7,617 nucleotides of DNA from Pseudomonadota bacterium (GTDB taxonomy: Bacteria; Pseudomonadota; Gammaproteobacteria; Steroidobacterales; Woeseiaceae): NCBI GenBank assembly GCA_022567775.1, contig JADFGH010000103.1, forward strand, positions 1-7,617, read 5' to 3'. Positions 1-6,886 of the stretch are shown here, piece after piece. The notes below the pieces were generated by a model, which was given only the letters and a program-made list of their open reading frames with translations, made no database searches and was not told the origin of the DNA. A program made the position numbers and the translations under genes. The first letter of the stretch is position 1, and each line of letters opens with the position of its first letter.

Positions 1-50
1 TGGCTGACATGGTCGGCCGGCACCTTTTAACACTGGAAGGCACATTGTGA
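1..50 (+). CDS. hisS: C-terminal tail of a probable histidyl-tRNA synthetase (partial)
   Basis: Frame 3 is open from the left edge to a TGA at 48-50 and gives the tail ADMVGRHLLTLEGTL. Only about 15 residues are visible, too few to recognise a family by motif. The assignment rests on two points: hisS directly precedes yfgM and bamB in gammaproteobacteria, and the tail looks like the short helix that ends the anticodon-binding domain of bacterial HisRS. The stop overlaps the yfgM start by 4 bases (GTGA), which suggests translational coupling. HisRS charges tRNA-His in the cytoplasm. Frame 1 also closes early (TAA at 28-30), so the choice of frame is an inference. Confidence 0.6.
   Translation, partial: ADMVGRHLLTLEGTL
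34..40 (+). promoter_or_regulatory. Ribosome binding site for yfgM
   Basis: TGGAAGG contains the purine core GGAAGG, which ends 6 bases before the GTG at 47. This is the clearest Shine-Dalgarno-like sequence in the first operon. It supports GTG 47 as the start even though it lies inside the upstream reading frame. Confidence 0.55.
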
Positions 51-817
51 ACGACTTATCGGAAAAAGAACAACTGGAAGAAATGCGAGCGTGGTGGTCC
101 GAGAACGGCCGCTTTGTCATCACGGGTGTGGTGCTCGGCATTGCCATCATATTCGGTTGGAATCAATGGCGATCGAGTGTCGAGACCTCGCAGATCGAGG
201 CATCGAATCTTTTTGAAGAGGTCTTGACCGCAATGGAGAGCGGTGATACCGAGGCAGCCGAAGATGCGGCAGGCAACCTGTTCGAAAACTACGAGCGAAC
301 TGTCTACCCGGCCCAGACACGTCTGGCGTTGGCGCGACTCTATATGGATAAAGGCCGCGACCAGGATGCGGTAAACGTTCTTCGCGAGCTCATCGCAGCG
401 AGTGATGAATCGGAGATTCAACTGGTCGGGCGGTTGCGGCTTGCAAAGGTGTTGCTGTACCAGAACAAACCGGATGAAGTCGTAGAAATACTGCGGGACC
501 GGGGCGAGAGTGGGTTTGCGGCGAGGTACCTGGAAATCCTTGGCGATGCATACGCCGCACAGGGCAATTTTGCCGAGGCACAGACGGCCTACCTGGCCGC
601 ATTGAGCAGGAATTCGCCTGTGCCAACGATCGACAACAACCTGATTCAGCTAAAGCTCAACGATCTTCCGGATTTGACGGAACTGGCTGCGATTGAAGTC
701 GCGATTGACGAGGCTGACGTCGCTGGAGAGCCCGACAATGATGCCGCAGCAATGGATGAGCCGGCCGGGCCCGAAGCACAGGAGGATGCTGAGCCGGAGA
801 CCGGGACACAACGATGA
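47..817 (+). CDS. yfgM: YfgM-type membrane-anchored TPR protein, ancillary SecYEG translocon subunit
   Basis: A 256-residue protein of the YfgM / TPR_21 family. These are inner-membrane proteins with one N-terminal transmembrane helix and a periplasmic TPR domain. In E. coli the family associates with SecYEG and with PpiD and helps hand secreted proteins to periplasmic chaperones. Visible here are a short cytoplasmic segment with the family-typical SEKEQLEEMRAWW at residues 5-17, a hydrophobic helix at about 23-38, and helical TPR-like pairs rich in A/L/Y from about 50 to 205. These include LARLYMDKGRDQDAV and LGDAYAAQGNFAEAQTAY. From about residue 218 the tail is strongly acidic and rich in Ala and Pro, and is probably disordered. 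The start is GTG at 47, chosen for its upstream GGAAGG and the 4-base overlap with the preceding frame. The stop overlaps the bamB ATG, so the two are probably coupled. Family assignment is strong; the molecular role is taken from E. coli. Confidence 0.92.
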   Translation: MNDLSEKEQLEEMRAWWSENGRFVITGVVLGIAIIFGWNQWRSSVETSQIEASNLFEEVLTAMESGDTEAAEDAAGNLFENYERTVYPAQTRLALARLYMDKGRDQDAVNVLRELIAASDESEIQLVGRLRLAKVLLYQNKPDEVVEILRDRGESGFAARYLEILGDAYAAQGNFAEAQTAYLAALSRNSPVPTIDNNLIQLKLNDLPDLTELAAIEVAIDEADVAGEPDNDAAAMDEPAGPEAQEDAEPETGTQR

Positions 818-2061
818 GATTGCCAGGGTTGCAGCGGGGTGGTTACGCAAGACGGTTGTTGGCTGCGCGCCGCCTGGCGATCTGGCTGGTTGCTGCAATG
901 TCGATTGCGGGCTGTAGCATATTCGGTGGTGACGACGACGAAGAGTTGCAGCCGACGAAACTGCTGAAGTTCGACCAGACGCTGGACGTCAGGCGTCTTT
1001 GGTCGGCCAAGTTGGGCGGCGGCACGGAATTCCTGCGCATTGCATTAAGCCCGGCAGGGGACGGCAATCGAATTTATGCGGCGAGTTACGATGGCAAGGT
1101 CAGCGCCTACGATCCCGAAGACGGAGATCGTATCTGGCGGACCGAGGTCGACGCGGTGTTGTCGGCGGGTCCGGGTGTTGGCGAGGGACTCGTCGTCGTC
1201 GCCGGGTACGACGGTGACCTGATAGCCCTCAGCGCTGACGATGGTTCGGAATTGTGGCGGATCAACATTGCCGGGGAGTCGCTTGCCCGGCCATTGATAA
1301 AAGACGATGCCGTTGTCGCCTACACAATTGATGGCAGGCTGCGTGTCTTCTCCGCGTTCGATGGGTCCGAACGCTGGGCGCTCGAGCAGAGCCTGCCGGC
1401 CCTGACATTGCGTGGTTCGGCGACACCGATCATCGTCGGGACAACCATTATTGCGGGATTCGATAATGGCAGGGTGCTGGCTATCAGCCTCTCCGATGGC
1501 AGCGAACAATGGCAAGCCGTCCTTACGCCGCCATCCGGTCGTTCGGACCTCGCCCGGTTGGCGGATGTCGATGGCGCGATGGCGGCCGTCGGACAGGACG
1601 TATACGCAACTGGCTATCATGGTCGGGTAGCCTCGCTGGCTGTCGAGTCAGGGCAGATTTTGTGGGCGAGAGAAATTTCCGGGCTGTCAGGGCTTGATGC
1701 AGACTGGAATAACATCTACCTGGTTGGCGAAGAGGGAGAATTAGTCGCGTTGCTGCGACGGAACGGTGACGACGTATGGCGCCAGGAGGCACTGGTCCGT
1801 CGTGAGCCGACCGCGCCCGTGGCATTTAATACGTCTGTCGCCGTCGGCGATTTCGAAGGCTATGTGCATTTCTTCAACAACTTCGACGGCAGGCCGGTCG
1901 CTCGTGTCCGTGCCGGCAAGGGCATGATCTCGCTCGCGCCGGTCGTTATCGGTGGCCGCCTGTACGTGCAAAGCGAGTCCGGCACTCTCATGGCATACGG
2001 CGTGCCCGTTCCGGAGACCACGGGCGATGCACCTGGAATCTCTGGCGACGAGACCCCCTAG
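814..2061 (+). CDS. bamB: BamB, outer-membrane protein assembly lipoprotein
   Basis: A 415-residue lipoprotein with an eight-bladed beta-propeller of PQQ-like repeats. BamB binds BamA in the BAM complex and helps insert beta-barrel proteins into the outer membrane. An Arg-rich n-region (RR at 13-14 and 19-20) precedes a hydrophobic stretch at about 21-32 and a lipobox S-I-A-G-C with the lipidated Cys at residue 34. Ser follows the Cys rather than Asp, which suits export to the outer membrane by Lol. The blade signature 'G-x-x-x-A-x-x-x-x-D-G-x-x-x-W' recurs, for example DGDRIWRT, DGSELWRI, DGSERWAL, DGSEQWQA, SGQILWAR and NGDDVWRQ. Family landmarks LRGSATP and GRSDLARLADVDG are present. The ATG at 814 overlaps the yfgM stop (ATGA), giving a slightly long n-region. 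The internal ATG at 898 would remove the signal peptide, so it is unlikely. The hisS-yfgM-bamB-der order agrees with the call. Confidence 0.95.
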   Translation: MRLPGLQRGGYARRLLAARRLAIWLVAAMSIAGCSIFGGDDDEELQPTKLLKFDQTLDVRRLWSAKLGGGTEFLRIALSPAGDGNRIYAASYDGKVSAYDPEDGDRIWRTEVDAVLSAGPGVGEGLVVVAGYDGDLIALSADDGSELWRINIAGESLARPLIKDDAVVAYTIDGRLRVFSAFDGSERWALEQSLPALTLRGSATPIIVGTTIIAGFDNGRVLAISLSDGSEQWQAVLTPPSGRSDLARLADVDGAMAAVGQDVYATGYHGRVASLAVESGQILWAREISGLSGLDADWNNIYLVGEEGELVALLRRNGDDVWRQEALVRREPTAPVAFNTSVAVGDFEGYVHFFNNFDGRPVARVRAGKGMISLAPVVIGGRLYVQSESGTLMAYGVPVPETTGDAPGISGDETP

Positions 2062-2079
2062 ACAAATGGTTGCCGGAAA

Positions 2080-3483
2080 ATGCTTCCTGTCATCGCAATC
2101 ATCGGTCGGCCCAATGTCGGCAAGTCGACACTATTCAATCGCCTGACGCGTTCGCGCGACGCGCTGGTCGCGGACTACCCTGGACTGACCCGTGACCGCC
2201 AGTACGGTTTCGGCAAACTCGGCCCGCTGCCCTATCTCGCTATCGATACCGGCGGTGTTGCCGGTGGTGAGGTCGGCATCAACAAACTCATGGTCGAGCA
2301 GACGGTGCGGGCCCTGCAGGAAGCCGATGTTGCGATCGTGATGGTCGATGGCCGCAGCGGACTCACATCCGCAGACGAACATGTCGCCAAACTCGCAAGA
2401 AAACACTCGAAAAAAACCTGGCTTGCCGTCAACAAGGCCGAAGGGCTGGATGCGGATATCGCATCCGTGGAATTTCACGGCCTTGGTCTCGGCGAACCCG
2501 TCGCAATATCGGCCGCGCATGGTGATTACGTGAGGGCGCTGATGGACAAGGTGCTGGCGCCATTTGTCGAGATGAGTGACGACCATTCCACTGAGTCTGA
2601 CAAGGCAGAAGACGACAAAGCGCTGCGTATTGCGGTCATTGGCCGGCCGAATGTCGGCAAGTCGACACTGATCAATCGCCTGATCGGAGAGGACCGGCTG
2701 GTGGTCTACGACCAGCCCGGCACGACTCGGGATAGCGTAGCCGTACCGTTTGAGCGTGATGGCCGGAAATACCTGCTCATCGACACCGCCGGCGTTCGCC
2801 GCAAGTCGAAAGTGCACGAGACCGTCGAAAAATTCAGCATCATCAAGGCGCTGCAGGCGATGGAACGGGCGCAGGTCGTCATCGCATTGCTCGACGCCCA
2901 CGACGGTGTCACTGAACAGGATGTCAGCCTGATGGGATTGGCGGTGGAACGGGGTCGTGCACTGGTGGTTGTGACCAACAAATGGGACGGCCTGACTCAT
3001 AATCAGAAACGCCACATCAAGGATGAACTCGACCGGCGGTTGCCGTTCCTGGATTTCGCGGAGCGAATGACGATCTCTGCCTTGCATGGCACGGCGGTCG
3101 GCGATCTGTTGCCGGCCGCGGAGCGTGCTTATCGTGCCGCCACGCGTGATCTGTCGACGACCGACCTCAACCGCGAACTCGAGAGTGCGGTCACGGCACA
3201 TGCGCCGCCGCTGGTTCGCGGGCGCCGCATCAGGCTGCGCTACGCCCACCAGGGCGGGCGCAACCCGCCGGTCATCATCATCCACGGCAATCAGACTGAA
3301 AAGCTGCCGGAAGCTTATCGCCGTTACCTGATCAACCGCTTTCGCAAGGCGTTTCGCCTGCAGGGCACGCCAGTACGAATATGGTTCAAAACCAGTGATA
3401 ATCCCTTCAAAGGCAGGCGCAACAAGCTGACGCCGAGACAACTACAAAAACGCAAGCGCCTGATGAAACACGCGAAGAGGTAA
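2080..3483 (+). CDS. der: Der (EngA), double-domain ribosome assembly GTPase
   Basis: A 467-residue protein, of normal length for Der/EngA. This essential cytoplasmic GTPase has two tandem G domains and a C-terminal KH-like domain and acts in 50S subunit maturation. G domain 1: P-loop GRPNVGKST at 9-17, DTGG at 56-59, NKAE at 118-121, SA at 144-145. An acidic linker lies at about 164-180. G domain 2: GRPNVGKST at 188-196, DTAG at 235-238, NKWD at 300-303, SA at 333-334. The KH-like domain runs from about 355 to 445 ([13 protein letters not shown] at 385-397) and is followed by a very basic tail ([14 protein letters not shown]). The first G4 motif has Glu in place of Asp, a variant I also recall from betaproteobacterial Der proteins. 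ATG 2080 lies 18 bases after the bamB stop and gives the expected N-terminus; a GGAAA sits almost against it, so the ribosome site is weak. It is probably co-transcribed with bamB. Confidence 0.97.
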   Translation: MLPVIAIIGRPNVGKSTLFNRLTRSRDALVADYPGLTRDRQYGFGKLGPLPYLAIDTGGVAGGEVGINKLMVEQTVRALQEADVAIVMVDGRSGLTSADEHVAKLARKHSKKTWLAVNKAEGLDADIASVEFHGLGLGEPVAISAAHGDYVRALMDKVLAPFVEMSDDHSTESDKAEDDKALRIAVIGRPNVGKSTLINRLIGEDRLVVYDQPGTTRDSVAVPFERDGRKYLLIDTAGVRRKSKVHETVEKFSIIKALQAMERAQVVIALLDAHDGVTEQDVSLMGLAVERGRALVVVTNKWDGLTHNQKRHIKDELDRRLPFLDFAERMTISALHGTAVGDLLPAAERAYRAATRDLSTTDLNRELESAVTAHAPPLVRGRRIRLRYAHQGGRNPPVIIIHGNQTEKLPEAYRRYLINRFRKAFRLQGTPVRIWFKTSDNPFKGRRNKLTPRQLQKRKRLMKHAKR

Positions 3484-3497
3484 CAATCGAAGATCTG

Positions 3498-3524
3498 CAG
3501 GAGCGGCTTCAGCCGCGAACGGGA
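3498..3524 (+). repeat. REP-like palindromic element between der and metX
   Basis: The element reads AGGAGC, then a perfect 6-base stem GCGGCT (3503-3508), loop TC, stem AGCCGC (3511-3516), then GA and GGGA. A conserved GGAG head followed by a short GC-rich palindrome and a CGA tail is the layout of REP elements common in pseudomonads and xanthomonads. A second copy with the same head and tail and a compensated stem lies at 6905-6933. It fills most of the 51-base der-metX gap and ends about 10 bases before the metX start. If transcribed, the hairpin could stabilise the der 3' end or affect metX expression. No T-run follows, so it is not a typical terminator. Confidence 0.6.
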
Positions 3525-3534
3525 TGAAGCTGGT

Positions 3535-4650
3535 TTGGAGATAGTGAGCATAGATAGCAAAAAAATTACAGTAGACCGAAAGTTCGTAATGCACCGGGGC
3601 GGATTCCTCGAGTCGCCGACAATTGCCTATGAAACCTGGGGCGAATTGCAGGGGAAAGGCGACAACGCGATCCTGTTGTTTACCGGATTGTCCCCGTCGG
3701 CGCATGCGGCGTCGTCTCCGGAAAATCCTGCTGCGGGTTGGTGGGAAGACATGATCGGATCCGGCTTGCCGCTGGATACCGATCGTTATTTCGTGATTTG
3801 CATCAATTCGCTGGGCAGTTGTTTCGGCTCGACGGGACCGGCGGATATCGATCCTGCCACCGGCGAGCGCTATCGCCTGAATTATCCGGTGCTGACGCTT
3901 GAAGATGTCGCGGAGGGCGGCTACGAGGTGCTCAGGCACCTTGGCATCGAGAAACTCCACACAACGGTCGGCGCCTCGATGGGCGGCATGAGTGCCCTGG
4001 CATTTTGTGTCCGGCATCCCGACGTGAGCGAGCGAATGCTTTCCATTTCCGCGGCAACCCGGGCGCTGCCATTTGCGATCGCCATTCGGTCATTGCAGCG
4101 GGAAATGATTATCAAGGACCCGAAGTGGGACAACGGCAACTATGATCCCGGGGATTCGCCGGTAGCCGGGCAGCGGCTTGCCAGGAAACTCGGCATGATG
4201 ACCTACCGGTCCTCCGAGGAATGGGACCAGCGGTTCGGCCGCGAGCGCATCTCGTTCGAAGAGCATTCGAGCAATCCGTTCTACGGTGATTTCTCTGTTG
4301 AGGCCTATCTCGAGAACCATGCCAATAAATTCACCGGGCAATTTGATGCGAACTGCTACCTGTATTTGTCGCGGGCGTCGGACCTGTTTGACCTGGCGGA
4401 ACACGGTGGCTCGCTCAAGGCTGGTTTTGCAAAGCTCAATTTGCGACGCGTCCTGGTCATTGGTGTGACGACCGACATTCTGTTCCCGTTACGGCAGCAG
4501 GAGGAACTGGCAGAAGGATTGCAGGCTGTAGTACCCGACGTGGAATTCGTGCGGCTCGAATGCCTCAAGGGTCACGATTCATTTCTGGTCGAAATGGATG
4601 CATTCCGGCCGGTGATAGGCCGCTTTTTCGAGACCTTTACCACGCACTAA
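3535..4650 (+). CDS. metX: MetX-family serine (or homoserine) O-succinyltransferase
   Basis: A 371-residue alpha/beta-hydrolase acyltransferase of the MetX family. The nucleophile elbow GASMGG gives Ser148, and the other triad members are Asp314 (VTTD) and His347 (KGHDSF). The oxyanion-side motif NSLGSCFGSTGP is at 91-102. MetX enzymes transfer an acetyl or succinyl group from CoA to homoserine (methionine route) or, in a Xanthomonas-type subgroup, succinyl to serine (cysteine route). NSLGSC, ATRALPFAIAIRSLQRE (174-190) and LARKLGMMTYRSSEEWDQRFGR (215-236) resemble that serine-succinylating subgroup as I remember it. Pseudomonas MetX instead reads NNLGGC. Substrate choice is therefore an inference. 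The start is uncertain. TTG 3535 is the furthest in-frame start before the der stop, and GTG 3544 would remove three residues. ATG 3589 would lose conserved sequence. No clear ribosome site is seen. It converges with the M23 gene and shares 4 bases with it. Confidence 0.88.
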   Translation: MEIVSIDSKKITVDRKFVMHRGGFLESPTIAYETWGELQGKGDNAILLFTGLSPSAHAASSPENPAAGWWEDMIGSGLPLDTDRYFVICINSLGSCFGSTGPADIDPATGERYRLNYPVLTLEDVAEGGYEVLRHLGIEKLHTTVGASMGGMSALAFCVRHPDVSERMLSISAATRALPFAIAIRSLQREMIIKDPKWDNGNYDPGDSPVAGQRLARKLGMMTYRSSEEWDQRFGRERISFEEHSSNPFYGDFSVEAYLENHANKFTGQFDANCYLYLSRASDLFDLAEHGGSLKAGFAKLNLRRVLVIGVTTDILFPLRQQEELAEGLQAVVPDVEFVRLECLKGHDSFLVEMDAFRPVIGRFFETFTTH

Positions 4651-5459
4651 TCGGTGAGTAACAGGGCCGGATCAACCGCCGTGCCATTCAGATAGGTCGC
4701 AAAATGCAAATGCGCGCCGGTAACCCGGCCGGTCGCGCCAACCTTGCCGATCGCTGTGCCGGTCGATACTGTCACGCCTTCGTCCACATCGATTTCGCTC
4801 AGGTGACAATACAGGCTGATGAGGCCCTGCCCGTGATCGATGATGACGGTGTTGCCGTTGAAGAAATAATTCCCGGTCGCCGTAACCACGCCACTCATCG
4901 GCGCGTTGATGGGTGTTCCGGAATTGGCAGCGATATCCATGCCCTTGTGTGGCGAACGCGGCTGATCGTTGAAGAATCGCCGCAGGCCGAAGCTGGAACT
5001 CCGTCGTCCGCCCACTGGAGTTTGCAGGCTGACGTCAGCTATCGACGCCTCACGCCAGTTATTGAGTGCCGCGTCGATAATTTCTCGCTCAGCGAATATC
5101 CGCTCGAGTTCTTCGGGACTCGGATCGACATACTTGCGATTAACACTCAGGCGTTGCTCTTCATAGGTGTTCGGTTCGATTTTGAGTTCGACCTGCCGGG
5201 TCGGCCGGTTCGGCACAGAAATAGTTGCCGTCAGCGTCCCGGGCGCAGACTGCTCCAGGGGAATGCCGATAAGTGCAATCCATTCGTTCCCGGCCCTGAG
5301 GATCAGTGTCAGTTGATCATCGACGATAACCGAGGGCCGTTGCTCGCCCGCAATGCGCACGATGCCGATGCCACCCGGCCATGGCGAGTGCTCCGGAGCG
5401 GCCAGGAGCGCCGTTGTCAACAGGGCACCGAGCATCAGCAATGTCAGATCACGAATCAT
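4647..5459 (-). CDS. Secreted M23 (LytM-type) peptidoglycan endopeptidase
   Basis: A 270-residue protein read from ATG 5459. Residues 1-21 form a signal peptide (MIRDL, then a Leu/Ala-rich core, with likely cleavage after LLA), which points to the periplasm. An N-terminal beta domain of the M23_N type spans about 29-95, and a helical linker about 112-140. The LytM/M23 metallopeptidase domain covers about 153-268. The zinc and catalytic residues are all present: His171 and Asp175 (HKGMD), His219 (YCHL), His250 and His252 (HLHF). It should therefore be an active zinc endopeptidase cutting peptide cross-links in peptidoglycan, unlike the degenerate EnvC/NlpD activators. The frame stays open to 5555, but starting there would put the signal peptide internally. 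ATG 5459 has GGAAAA 5 bases upstream and overlaps the xseA 3' end by 11 bases, so the two are probably translated from one mRNA. The TAG stop overlaps the metX stop on the other strand. Confidence 0.92.
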   Translation of the reverse strand: MIRDLTLLMLGALLTTALLAAPEHSPWPGGIGIVRIAGEQRPSVIVDDQLTLILRAGNEWIALIGIPLEQSAPGTLTATISVPNRPTRQVELKIEPNTYEEQRLSVNRKYVDPSPEELERIFAEREIIDAALNNWREASIADVSLQTPVGGRRSSSFGLRRFFNDQPRSPHKGMDIAANSGTPINAPMSGVVTATGNYFFNGNTVIIDHGQGLISLYCHLSEIDVDEGVTVSTGTAIGKVGATGRVTGAHLHFATYLNGTAVDPALLLTD

Positions 5460-6807
5460 TGGATTTTCCGGTGTCTGTTTCATTGACGGTGGCCTGCAAC
5501 GTGCCATGGGCGAGTTGTGCACGTATATCAGAGCCAGGTCTGATTTTGGCAGCATCGGTCAGGATCCTGCCGGTCTCGTCATCGCTGACAATTGCGTAAC
5601 CCCGATCCAGTGTCGCCAGCGGACTAACGGAGTCCAGCGTACGTGCCGCGAGGCGCAACCTGACATTCAACCTGTCTACGGAGGACCTGCCGGATCCGCT
5701 GAGTCGTTGTTGCAGTGCAGACAGCCGCTGCATGGATTGTTGGACGCCAATCGCCGGCGATCGTTGCAACAAGCGGAAGCGAATGTTCTGCACGTTGCGG
5801 GCACGGGCTGCAAGGTCGTGGCGGATCGCGCCGATCAGGATTTGCTGCAGGTTGCGCAGCCAGTCGCTCTGCCGGGCGACAATCGCAGCGGGACTGCTTT
5901 GCGTCAGCCGCCGACTGAGCCAGTCGACGGTCTGGAATTTTTCCTCGAGATAACGCCGGCCAAGCTGCGCGATACGGGCGGCGATTGCACCCAGACTGCG
6001 CAACCACTCGGCCTGATCGGGCACGACCAGTTCCGCCGCACCGGACGGTGTCGGTGCCCTGACGTCGGCGACAAAGTCTGCAATGGTGAAGTCCACCTCG
6101 TGTCCGACCGCGCTCACGACGGGTATCGGGCACTCATGGATTGCGCGCGCGACAATCTCTTCATTGAAAGACCAGAGGTCTTCGAGTGAACCGCCGCCGC
6201 GGGTGATGATAAGCACATCACATTCGTTTCGATTAGCCGCCGTCGCAATCGCGTTGGCAATAAGCGTGGCAGCCGTATCACCCTGTACCAAAGTAGGATA
6301 GATAACCACCGGGATAGACGGGAAACGGCGTTTCAGCACCGTGAGGATGTCACGAATTGCGGCGCCGCTGGGAGATGTCACGACGCCGATTCTCTGAGGA
6401 AGCTCGGGCAGGTCCTGCTTTGCGTCCTCGTCGAACAATCCTTCGGCCGACAGTTTTTTCTTGAGGGCCTCGAAGCGCCGGCGTAGTTCTCCTTCGCCGG
6501 CTGGCTCGAGTTGTTCGACGATAAGCTGATAATCGCCGCGCGCTTCGTAGATACTGACGCGCCCAAATGCCAGAACCTGGTCCCCGTTCTTGAGTTTGAT
6601 TGTGGGTCCGTGCTGCCGTTGCCGAAACCAGGCGCAACGAATCTGCGACGATTCGTCTTTCAAACTGAAATACAGGTGGCCCGATGCCGGTCGCGCCAGG
6701 TTCGATATCTCGCCCTCGACCCACAGTTTTGCGATGCCCTGTTCCAGCAAGGTTTTCACCTGCCGATTCAGCTCGGAGACGCTGATGGCGCTTTGCGCAG
6801 GACTCAT
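5449..6807 (-). CDS. xseA: Exodeoxyribonuclease VII large subunit
   Basis: The large subunit of exonuclease VII, which with XseB degrades single-stranded DNA from both ends in the cytoplasm during mismatch repair and DNA damage processing. From ATG 6807 it has 452 residues, near E. coli XseA (456). An N-terminal OB fold spans about 8-103 (WVEGEISNLARPASGHLYF, YEARGDYQLIVEQLEPAGEGEL). The catalytic domain carries GVVTSPSGAAIRDI, the signature GGGSLEDLWSFNEE (204-217) and SAVGHEVDFTIADFVADVRAPTPS (232-255). A long Arg/Gln-rich coiled coil runs from about 262 to 390. The C-terminal segment LDRGYAIV (400-407) onwards is family-typical. In-frame GTG 6825 would add six residues. I prefer ATG 6807 because MSPAQSAISVSELNRQV lines up with the E. 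coli N-terminus and a -10-like box sits only 6 bases before the GTG. It heads a two-gene unit with the M23 peptidase and is divergent from guaB, as in E. coli. Confidence 0.95.
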   Translation of the reverse strand: MSPAQSAISVSELNRQVKTLLEQGIAKLWVEGEISNLARPASGHLYFSLKDESSQIRCAWFRQRQHGPTIKLKNGDQVLAFGRVSIYEARGDYQLIVEQLEPAGEGELRRRFEALKKKLSAEGLFDEDAKQDLPELPQRIGVVTSPSGAAIRDILTVLKRRFPSIPVVIYPTLVQGDTAATLIANAIATAANRNECDVLIITRGGGSLEDLWSFNEEIVARAIHECPIPVVSAVGHEVDFTIADFVADVRAPTPSGAAELVVPDQAEWLRSLGAIAARIAQLGRRYLEEKFQTVDWLSRRLTQSSPAAIVARQSDWLRNLQQILIGAIRHDLAARARNVQNIRFRLLQRSPAIGVQQSMQRLSALQQRLSGSGRSSVDRLNVRLRLAARTLDSVSPLATLDRGYAIVSDDETGRILTDAAKIRPGSDIRAQLAHGTLQATVNETDTGKSNDS

Positions 6808-6831
6808 AGAGAGCGGGTCATCCACGGCGAC

Positions 6832-6860
6832 AGTATACGGATTAAGAAGTGCCGGATTGA
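6832..6860 (-). promoter_or_regulatory. Possible xseA promoter (-10 TATACT)
   Basis: On the minus strand TATACT (6837 down to 6832) matches the sigma70 -10 consensus at five of six bases. The hexamer 17 bases upstream, TCAATC (6860-6855), is a poor -35. Transcription would start near 6825, giving an 18-base leader to ATG 6807 or a nearly leaderless message at GTG 6825. Supported only by pattern and position. Confidence 0.35.
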
Positions 6861-6886
6861 TAAAAAGGTACCGATAAAAAGGTGCC
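6859..6886 (+). repeat. Tandem 14-base direct repeat, two copies
   Basis: GATAAAAAGGTACC (6859-6872) is followed at once by GATAAAAAGGTGCC (6873-6886), with one mismatch. It abuts the left arm of the compound inverted repeat. On the minus strand the A-runs become T5 runs just after that hairpin. It may be a slippage duplication or a trace of an insertion; no function is evident. Confidence 0.75.

Noticed and set aside
1..30. Frame 1 (ending at TAA 28-30) as the upstream gene
   Set aside because: Frame 3 gives a more HisRS-like tail and a 4-base overlap with yfgM, matching the spacing style of the rest of the operon.
1045..1620. A 191-codon minus-strand frame within bamB
   Set aside because: Shadow of the propeller repeats; no domain, and the plus-strand gene is certain.
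2131..3441. A 436-codon open frame antisense to der
   Set aside because: It lies wholly inside der on the other strand. Its translation has no recognisable motif, and long antisense frames are expected in GC-rich genes with strong third-base bias.
3503..3516. Intrinsic terminator after der
   Set aside because: The stem is GC-rich, but no T-run follows on the plus strand, and the head and tail fit a REP-like element better.
4704..5486. A 260-codon plus-strand frame across the M23 peptidase
   Set aside because: The minus-strand product has a signal peptide and full zinc site. The plus-strand translation is low-complexity and lacks any family motif.
5460..5555. N-terminal extension of the M23 peptidase back to 5555
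   Set aside because: It would place 32 polar residues before a clear signal peptide and deepen the overlap with xseA. ATG 5459 has a better upstream purine stretch.
5353..6189. A 278-codon plus-strand frame antisense to xseA
   Set aside because: It overlaps the conserved xseA catalytic and coiled-coil regions and has no recognisable domain.
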